Source: Hyphomicrobiales bacterium (GTDB taxonomy: Bacteria; Pseudomonadota; Alphaproteobacteria; Rhizobiales; Devosiaceae). From it: 64,000 nucleotides of DNA. The DNA lies in the NCBI GenBank assembly GCA_900470445.1, contig UCAU01000001.1:33864-97863 (forward strand). Direction: 5' to 3'. Within the stretch, counting starts at the first letter, position 1, and each line of letters opens with the position of its first letter. The translations under genes were made by a program, and so were the position numbers. Of this stretch, positions 62,106 to 64,000 are shown in pieces. The notes below the pieces were generated by a model that saw only the letters and a list, made by a program, of their open reading frames with translations, searched no databases and was not told the DNA's origin.

Positions 62106-64000
62106 ATGGCTTACCTCGCCCGCCTGGCCACATGGCTCTTGCTCGCACTTATGCTGTGCCTGCCGGCCTCGGCGCGCGAGGAAATCCGCAATTTTGCCTC
62201 CGACATAAATCTGCATGTCGATGGCTCGGTGCAGGTCATCGAAACCGTCGATGTCGTGGCCGAAGGCATCGACATCCGGCGCGGCATCTACCGCGATATC
62301 CCCACCGTGATGCTCTCCGCATCCGGCAACAAGATCCGTTCCGATCTGGATGTGCAAACCGTTACCCGCGACGGCCAGCCTGAACCCTTCCGCACCGAAC
62401 GTATGGGCAATTTCGTCCGCATCTGGATCGGGGACAGCGATAGCTTCATCGCCCGTGGCAAGCATCGCTACACCATCACCTATTCCATGACCCGCATGGC
62501 GCGCAGCTTTGACGATCATGACGAGCTCTATTGGAATGCCACCGGCAATTACTGGATATTCCCGATCGTTAATTCAGTGGCGCATGTGACCCTGCCGCCG
62601 GGCGCGGTGATCTCCGATCTGGTCGGCTATACCGGCGCCGTGGGCTCGACCGAACAGGCGGTGACCATCACCCGCAATTCGGATTCAACGGCCACGTTCC
62701 GCACCAATCGCGAGCTCGGCGCGGGGGAGGGCATGAGCTTTGCCGTCAAGTTCCAGAAGGGCATACTGACGCTGCCGACGGGGCTCGATGCGCTGCTGAT
62801 CTGGCTCTCCGATCTGCGCGAAATCGTGCTGCCCATTCTGGGTGTCGTGCTGGTGCTGGCCTATAATCTGATCGCCTGGAACCGAGTCGGCCGCGATCCG
62901 CCCAAGGGCACGATTATTCCCCTATTCCATCCGCCCAAGGATTTCTCCCCGGCGCTGACCCATTATGTTCACAAATGGGGCTTTGAAAAATCCGGCTGGA
63001 CCGCGCTGACCGCCTCGATCTTCGATCTGGGCGTCAAGGGATTGGTCAAAATCGACAATCCCAAAAAGACCCTTTCGGTGACCGCGACCGGCAAAGAACC
63101 CGATGCGGCCCTGCCGGTCGGTGAACAGCTGCTGTTTTCCTATTTCCAATCCAAGGGCGAGGTGACGGTCGACAAGCAGACCGGCCCCGAGCTGGAGAAA
63201 AAGCGCGGTGAATTCGTCGCCGCCATCGAGAGCGAAAACCGTTCCGTCTGGTTCCGCCACAATACCGGCTATGCCGTGCTCGGCTTCGTCATTGCTATTG
63301 CGGCGCTCGCCGCCCTGGTGCTGTTCGATGTGCTCGAGCCGCTCTGGCTTTTTGTCGGCGTGGTCAGCGGCATTCTGCTCGGCGTGTTTGGCACGGTGGC
63401 CAGCTCGCTCTGGAAAGGCGGCGGTTTCCGCAAATTCTTCGTGCTGTTCTGGATCGTGGTGGTCGGCTTCAACATTTTTGCCGGCGGGCTCGAAACCTTC
63501 AGCCGGCTCTCGGTCAATACGGCCGCTCTGGCTGCGCTTTCCATCGTGCTGACCACGGTGGTGTTTGCCGTGCTGATGCGCGCGCCCACCATTCAGGGCC
63601 GCAAGGTCATGGACCAGATCGATGGCTTCAAACTCTATTTGGAAACCGCCGAGAAGAACCGCCTCAACATCAATGGCGAGCCACCCATGAGTGTGGATCG
63701 TTTCGAGCGCATCCTGCCCTATGCCATTGCGCTGGGCGTGGAAAAACCATGGTCCGAGCACTTTGAAGCCGAACTGGCCCGCAATGCCGTCAGCGGCGTT
63801 TCGGGCGGCAGCGGGCTCTATAGCCCGCTCTGGTATTCGGGCGGCTCGACCTTCTCCTCGGGCAAGATTTCCAACGCCATCAGCGCCGCCGCAACCGGCA
63901 TGTCGGCCGCCATGGTCGCCGCCCAGCCGGTGCAAGCCAGCTCCTCCGGCTTCAGCTCGGGCGGCGGTGGCGGGGGCGGTGGTTTCTCCGGTGGCGGGGG
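62106..64000 (+). CDS. DUF2207 domain membrane protein (3' end missing)
   Basis: The frame stays open to the right edge, with about 630 residues visible. A signal peptide (1-22, [13 protein letters not shown]) precedes a periplasmic DUF2207 region ([40 protein letters not shown]), then a membrane helix (about 240-260), a cytoplasmic section, and further helices (about 390-475). The last visible residues are a Gly/Ser-rich tail ([16 protein letters not shown]), typical of the family, so little is probably missing. Function is unknown; it pairs with lemA. Confidence 0.9.
   Translation, partial: MAYLARLATWLLLALMLCLPASAREEIRNFASDINLHVDGSVQVIETVDVVAEGIDIRRGIYRDIPTVMLSASGNKIRSDLDVQTVTRDGQPEPFRTERMGNFVRIWIGDSDSFIARGKHRYTITYSMTRMARSFDDHDELYWNATGNYWIFPIVNSVAHVTLPPGAVISDLVGYTGAVGSTEQAVTITRNSDSTATFRTNRELGAGEGMSFAVKFQKGILTLPTGLDALLIWLSDLREIVLPILGVVLVLAYNLIAWNRVGRDPPKGTIIPLFHPPKDFSPALTHYVHKWGFEKSGWTALTASIFDLGVKGLVKIDNPKKTLSVTATGKEPDAALPVGEQLLFSYFQSKGEVTVDKQTGPELEKKRGEFVAAIESENRSVWFRHNTGYAVLGFVIAIAALAALVLFDVLEPLWLFVGVVSGILLGVFGTVASSLWKGGGFRKFFVLFWIVVVGFNIFAGGLETFSRLSVNTAALAALSIVLTTVVFAVLMRAPTIQGRKVMDQIDGFKLYLETAEKNRLNINGEPPMSVDRFERILPYAIALGVEKPWSEHFEAELARNAVSGVSGGSGLYSPLWYSGGSTFSSGKISNAISAAATGMSAAMVAAQPVQASSSGFSSGGGGGGGGFSGGG

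Overview
The window reads as ordinary core chromosome of a GC-rich alphaproteobacterium in the order Hyphomicrobiales. Lineage markers are ccrM with CtrA-like boxes, a GntR-type BioR with TTATCTATAA operators, a GTTC-N7-GTTC LexA box, the split F0 operon atpI-B-E-b'-b standing apart from F1, an aa3 cytochrome oxidase operon beside ialB, and DUF1127/DUF4170/DUF2093 proteins. A Devosia-like member is my best guess, but that is inference; no rRNA or tRNA was seen to fix it. No prophage, insertion sequence, CRISPR array or clear genomic island was found.

Layout. 0-4.5 kb: cysQ-like phosphatase and DUF4170, facing an operon of xseA, DUF2093 and an LpxB-like glycosyltransferase. 4.5-7.4 kb: GNAT and LysR genes divergent from a DUF1127 gene followed by a two-hairpin sRNA-like segment, then PilZ and IalB. 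7.7-14.1 kb: the aa3 oxidase operon coxB-coxA-ctaB-coxF-ctaG-coxC-DUF983-SURF1. 14.2-19.5 kb: thrC, an M16 peptidase, an acetyltransferase, bioR, bioY and DUF1284. 19.7-26.3 kb: a large EAL protein, YqgE, a DsbD-N-like protein, a peroxiredoxin, a lipoprotein and a methyltransferase. 26.4-31.2 kb: the glycine cleavage operon gcvT-gcvH-gcvPA-gcvPB behind a tandem glycine riboswitch. 31.4-34.2 kb: the F0 operon with a good promoter. 34.4-43.3 kb: smc, a DsbA-like protein, DUF721/DciA, mutY, DUF2798, ccrM, rnhB and DUF4180. 43.4-53.0 kb: a secreted protein, Lrp with an EamA exporter, a kinase-like phosphotransferase, a HAD hydrolase, an SplB-like radical SAM protein under a LexA box, a DHA2 exporter, an unknown conserved gene, moaB and an MFS transporter. 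53.1-64 kb: a uracil-DNA glycosylase, a TPR protein, ispE, ispB, a TrmN6-like methyltransferase, an S49 peptidase, glyQ, an Rnk-like protein, LemA and a DUF2207 protein cut by the right edge.

How it works together. Respiration is represented by terminal oxidase subunits with their assembly factors (heme O synthase, CtaG, SURF1) and by the ATP synthase membrane sector. One-carbon metabolism is controlled by glycine through an RNA switch, and biotin uptake by BioR. DNA maintenance genes (xseA, smc, mutY, udg, rnhB, ccrM, SplB-like) are scattered through the window, two with recognisable cell-cycle or SOS sites.

The most useful leads are mostly non-coding: the sRNA candidate after the DUF1127 gene, the LexA-box promoter, clustered inverted repeats ahead of the DHA2 exporter, structured leaders before a peroxiredoxin and a methyltransferase, and two families of intergenic inverted repeats. 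On the protein side, the family-4-like uracil-DNA glycosylase lacks half of its iron-sulfur cysteines, and the EAL protein has a ruined GGDEF site. I did not find a clearly new multi-gene system.
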